Source: Gammaproteobacteria bacterium
GTDB lineage: Bacteria > Pseudomonadota > Gammaproteobacteria > Pseudomonadales > JAUIKI01
DNA length: 8,734 nucleotides
NCBI GenBank assembly: GCA_030430875.1
Contig: JAUIKI010000040.1
Coordinates: forward strand, 1 to 8,734
Reading direction: 5' to 3'
Shown: positions 6,604-8,734 of the stretch, piece by piece
How the letters are laid out: the number at the start of each line of letters is the position of its first letter
Numbering within the stretch: the first letter of the stretch is position 1
The notes under the pieces: generated by a model
The model's database searches: none
What the model was told of the DNA's origin: nothing
Seen by the model: the letters and a program-made list of their open reading frames with translations, nothing else
Translations under genes and position numbers: made by a program

Positions 6604-6612
6604 ACCATAGCA

Positions 6613-6633
6613 ATATTACTAGTATAGTGATAT
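6613..6633 (+). repeat. Short AT-rich inverted repeat at the pilE stop
   Basis: ATATTACTA (6613-6621) and TAGTGATAT (6625-6633) pair over nine positions, including one G-U wobble in the plus-strand transcript, around GTA. It touches the last base of the pilE stop codon. It could be part of a bidirectional 3' end for the convergent genes, but short AT-rich palindromes also occur by chance. Confidence 0.3.
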
Positions 6634-7097
6634 CACCAACTCACAAGATCTGAGCCATCATTATTTTTATCCCAAACTCGAGCACCATTTGAGTGCAGCT
6701 CTAAATATCCATCATCTGCCTGATCTGTTCCAGCAATTGGTACAGCACGAATAATGAAAATAACATTTGAAGCACTGGTTATTGATAGATTATAAAATTT
6801 CTTATCGCCATTTATTGGAGCTTGTGATGGAAACAAACTGCTCAATGGCGCACCTGTATTAACAGCCCCACCATTACCATCATCTGCTGCTCCCTCATAG
6901 GTTGATGGTGAATTGACTGTAAAACGTCGCTCAAGTGCATTTGCCAAGGCTAAAAGTGCGGATTGCGCTTCAGAACGCCGAGTTTTTACTAACTGTTGTC
7001 GATAATTTGGTAGAGCAACTGTCACTAAAATTGAAATAATCACTACAACGACAACTAATTCAATTAATGTAAATCCTCTAGCCTTAACAATATTCAT
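6633..7097 (-). CDS. pilE: PilE-type type IV minor pilin lacking cysteines
   Basis: Type IV pilin of the PilE minor group, immediately after pilY1 and the pilY2-position gene, as in Pseudomonas. The leader is eight residues (MNIVKARG), cleaved at G8|F9. FTLIELVVVVVIISILVTV follows with Glu13 at mature position 5, and then ALPNYRQQL. The segment TRRSEAQSALLALANALERRF is the usual PilE 'RRsdAq.aLl.lA...ER' helix. There are 154 residues. Unusually there is no cysteine at all: the C-terminal loop reads ARVWDKNNDGSDLVSW, with Val where PilE proteins generally have the disulfide cysteines. The stretch DKNNDGSD (143-150) has the spacing of a calcium loop, which might stabilise the C-terminus instead. 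AAGGAG lies 8 bases before the ATG and overlaps the preceding stop. Confidence 0.9.
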   Translation of the reverse strand: MNIVKARGFTLIELVVVVVIISILVTVALPNYRQQLVKTRRSEAQSALLALANALERRFTVNSPSTYEGAADDGNGGAVNTGAPLSSLFPSQAPINGDKKFYNLSITSASNVIFIIRAVPIAGTDQADDGYLELHSNGARVWDKNNDGSDLVSW

Positions 7098-7105
7098 CTG
7101 TTTTT

Positions 7106-7111
7106 CTCCTT
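7106..7111 (-). promoter_or_regulatory. Strong ribosome binding site of pilE
   Basis: AAGGAG (7111-7106 on the minus strand) lies 8 bases before the pilE ATG. It overlaps the TAA stop of the upstream gene. This is the best ribosome site in the window and fixes the pilE start. Confidence 0.7.
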
Positions 7112-7461
7112 TAATGTGGTGGGGGAGTTAACTCTTTTGGCAATTCCCATATAGTTGAAATCACCAACTTTCCATATTTTTTTTCAAGCAAAAATCCAAT
7201 AACCATATCAGTCTTAATGTGATGCAAACTACCATGCTGTGTTGATAACAGCATGACACTCACTTGACGTGAGAGCGGATAGACAACACTATCCATTTTT
7301 ATGGTATTTTTTCTTAAATCCACAGCCTGTATCACAGCTTTTTGTGGAATAGTTTTCGGATAAAATCCTGGCAATAATTGCTCAGAAAACCCAATCGAAC
7401 TCAGCAAAAAAAGCCAAGTTACCAGTAATAATTTACTCATTATTTTGTTCATCTTTTGCAT
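7111..7461 (-). CDS. pilY2: Small exported protein at the pilY2 position
   Basis: Lies between pilY1 and pilE, exactly where Pseudomonas aeruginosa has pilY2, and at 116 residues is close to the roughly 115 of PilY2. A basic start (MQKMNKIMSK) and a hydrophobic stretch (LLLVTWLFLLSSIGF) form a signal peptide, with cleavage near FS|EQ, so the mature protein is probably periplasmic. The mature part, VIQAVDLRKNTIKMDSVVYPLS, looks like a small beta-rich domain. Its pattern of 'v..vd...n.i.iDg..y.ls' resembles my recollection of PilY2, but the similarity is weak and position is the main evidence. The chosen ATG has GGAG 6 bases upstream and starts 13 bases after the pilY1 stop. The frame is open to a TTG at 7482 that would overlap pilY1. 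Biochemical function is unknown; it probably helps pilus biogenesis with PilY1. Confidence 0.72.
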   Translation of the reverse strand: MQKMNKIMSKLLLVTWLFLLSSIGFSEQLLPGFYPKTIPQKAVIQAVDLRKNTIKMDSVVYPLSRQVSVMLLSTQHGSLHHIKTDMVIGFLLEKKYGKLVISTIWELPKELTPPPH

Positions 7462-7474
7462 GGATATCTCCAAA

Positions 7475-8734
7475 TTACTCAATAATTAGTTCGCGCCAAG
7501 ACAAACGACCAGTTTTCAAATCTTCTGCTGTATTGGTGCCAATTACTGCAATACTTTTATCACTCAACTGTGTCACGCGTTTATTACCAATAAAAGAAGA
7601 ATCAGCTGGGACAGCACCTTCAAAACGTGTTCCACTCACAATATTAGCATCGTCACTATTACCATTGACATTATCAAGCTGAGTAAATAATTGATCATTA
7701 TTCAAATCAAAAATAATTCGATCTGGTCTGCTTCCAGTTTTTGGATTAATCGCGAGTTGAAATCCTCCTGGACTTGCAGCACAACTATTAGGATCTTTGG
7801 GCAACACAGAATTCACAAACAACACGCCACCTCGTAATTGCAAATTACGAATCGCACGTTCACCAGGAAATTCGACTGCCCCTCCTCCTGCTGTTGGAAC
7901 ATTTAAATCAATCAACCAACCTTTTTTTTGATTCCACTTAATTGCATTGTTTGAAAGTGTTCTAACAACATAACCTGCAATCTGATCTGGCTGATTTTCA
8001 AATTCTTGCTCAACGAGATCTGATCGAGTCGCTAATGGATTTGATGATAAGTCGTCCCATATACCATAAATTGATTGAATATCAGTGGAGACAGCGTCTT
8101 TATTCGTCAGCCAACTTCCAGTTGCTGCAACAACAATAAAACCATTTTTTTCAGGATGCTTAATCACAATAGGCTGTGTGGTAATTGGCTGAGCAGATGC
8201 ATCTGGACCTATTGCGCTAAAAAGCACTTTTTTGCTAGCAGATTGACTCCATTGACTGCTATTTGACGCCGATAAATCAAAGCGATATAAATTGCCTTGA
8301 TAATCTCCCGCATAAATATAATCAACTGTTCCATTACCATCACTATCGATTGCTCTGGGCGTTGCAAGTGCATTCGGAGTTGATCCATCGCTACTTTGCG
8401 CTTTGCCAATTCCCGTATCAATTTTAATGAAATCTCCGGCTGACCAAGAACCGTCTACGCCACCTTCTAGCCAGACAATGTACAACACGGCATTACCTGC
8501 TACTGATGTGCTGTTGTACCCATTACCAAAAATAGCTGCCCATCGCTGTTGACCGTTATCCTCTGCATTAGTCATCACAATGCTTGGCTCACTAAAGCTA
8601 AACCCTAAATCGCTGTTATTAACGCCGCCGTCATCAACCTCTGAAAATTCCCATAGTACTTTTTTTGCAGCCTGACTTTCAGAAGAAAATGCAGCAGGAT
8701 CCGTGACATCCAATGCAAAATAGCCTTTACCACC
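7475..8734 (-). CDS. pilY1: PilY1, C-terminal part (type IV pilus tip adhesin / assembly factor)
   Basis: The frame runs through the right edge (first visible residues GGKGYFALDVTDP), so 419 C-terminal residues are present and the N-terminus is missing. PilY1 sits at the tip of type IVa pili, counters retraction by PilT and contributes to adhesion. The visible part is the PilY1 beta-propeller: LGFSFSEPSIV, RWAAIFGNGYNS, NALATPRAIDSDGNGTVDYIYAGDYQGNLYRFDLS and the terminal GRLSWRELIIE are hallmark stretches. DSDGNGTVD (coding bases 8347-8321) has Asp, Asp, Asn, Thr and Asp at alternate positions, equivalent to the calcium site near residues 851-859 of P. aeruginosa PilY1, which controls twitching. 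The gene is clearly richer in GC than the minor pilin block to the left (31 of 60 bases in 8341-8400). It is the first visible gene of a pilY1-pilY2-pilE operon. Confidence 0.96.
   Translation of the reverse strand, partial: GGKGYFALDVTDPAAFSSESQAAKKVLWEFSEVDDGGVNNSDLGFSFSEPSIVMTNAEDNGQQRWAAIFGNGYNSTSVAGNAVLYIVWLEGGVDGSWSAGDFIKIDTGIGKAQSSDGSTPNALATPRAIDSDGNGTVDYIYAGDYQGNLYRFDLSASNSSQWSQSASKKVLFSAIGPDASAQPITTQPIVIKHPEKNGFIVVAATGSWLTNKDAVSTDIQSIYGIWDDLSSNPLATRSDLVEQEFENQPDQIAGYVVRTLSNNAIKWNQKKGWLIDLNVPTAGGGAVEFPGERAIRNLQLRGGVLFVNSVLPKDPNSCAASPGGFQLAINPKTGSRPDRIIFDLNNDQLFTQLDNVNGNSDDANIVSGTRFEGAVPADSSFIGNKRVTQLSDKSIAVIGTNTAEDLKTGRLSWRELIIE

Noticed and set aside
5080..6632. Insertion sequence or transposon carrying the metalloprotease gene
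   Set aside because: No transposase, no matching terminal inverted repeats and no target-site duplication could be seen by eye at the two flanks; only a vague AAATAGCC/AAATAGGCC similarity.
8075..8421. Two short frames inside pilY1 (63 codons plus strand, 70 codons minus strand)
   Set aside because: Both sit in shifted frames of a strongly conserved PilY1 region.
8711..8713. TTG as the start of the pilY1-type gene
   Set aside because: The same frame stays open to the right edge and encodes GGKGYFA just before it, a typical internal PilY1 stretch. The gene is therefore partial and not started here.

Overview
The window looks like chromosomal DNA from an AT-rich gammaproteobacterium. The evidence is a type IVa pilus cluster of the Pseudomonas kind (pilY1-pilY2-pilE plus pilV-pilW-pilX), next to a rhdA-psd pair whose RhdA carries the CQTHHR active-site loop known from Azotobacter/Pseudomonas RhdA. 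The low GC would suit a Legionella/Coxiella-type lineage, but that placement is a guess from composition and gene content only. All protein-coding stretches are tightly packed. I see no tRNA, rRNA, CRISPR array or insertion sequence.

Left part (1-1894, minus strand): an operon of rhdA (sulfurtransferase), psd (phosphatidylserine decarboxylase) and the start of a small membrane protein (DUF350-like) that runs off the left edge. A short divergent promoter region separates it from a plus-strand polyphosphate kinase 2 gene (2003-2887).

Middle (2899-5079, minus strand): a block of four overlapping or nearly touching minor pilin genes, transcribed pilV > pilW > pilX > pilE-like. It is convergent with the PPK2 gene, with only 11 bases between the stops. 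The block is AT-rich, most strongly in pilX.

Right part: a plus-strand gene for a secreted matrixin-type metalloprotease with a C-terminal CARDB-like domain (5266-6447) sits between two pilin blocks. It is followed by a 185-base intergenic stretch rich in inverted repeats. Then, on the minus strand, come pilE, a small exported protein at the pilY2 position, and the C-terminal propeller of pilY1, which continues past the right edge.

In Pseudomonas the order is fimU-pilV-pilW-pilX-pilY1-pilY2-pilE. Here the pilY1-pilY2-pilE block and the pilV-pilW-pilX-pilE-like block have the same orientation but are in swapped order, with the metalloprotease between them. Either the cluster was rearranged, or the left block is a second minor pilin set beside a complete one whose 5' part lies beyond the window. 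The pilus genes should act together: PilV, PilW, PilX and the PilE-type pilins form the tip complex that primes pilus assembly and carries PilY1. Any role of the metalloprotease in that machinery is only suggested by location. I found no clearly new system. The most unusual points are the split cluster with its embedded protease, the second PilE-like pilin, and the paired cysteine difference between the two PilE-type proteins.
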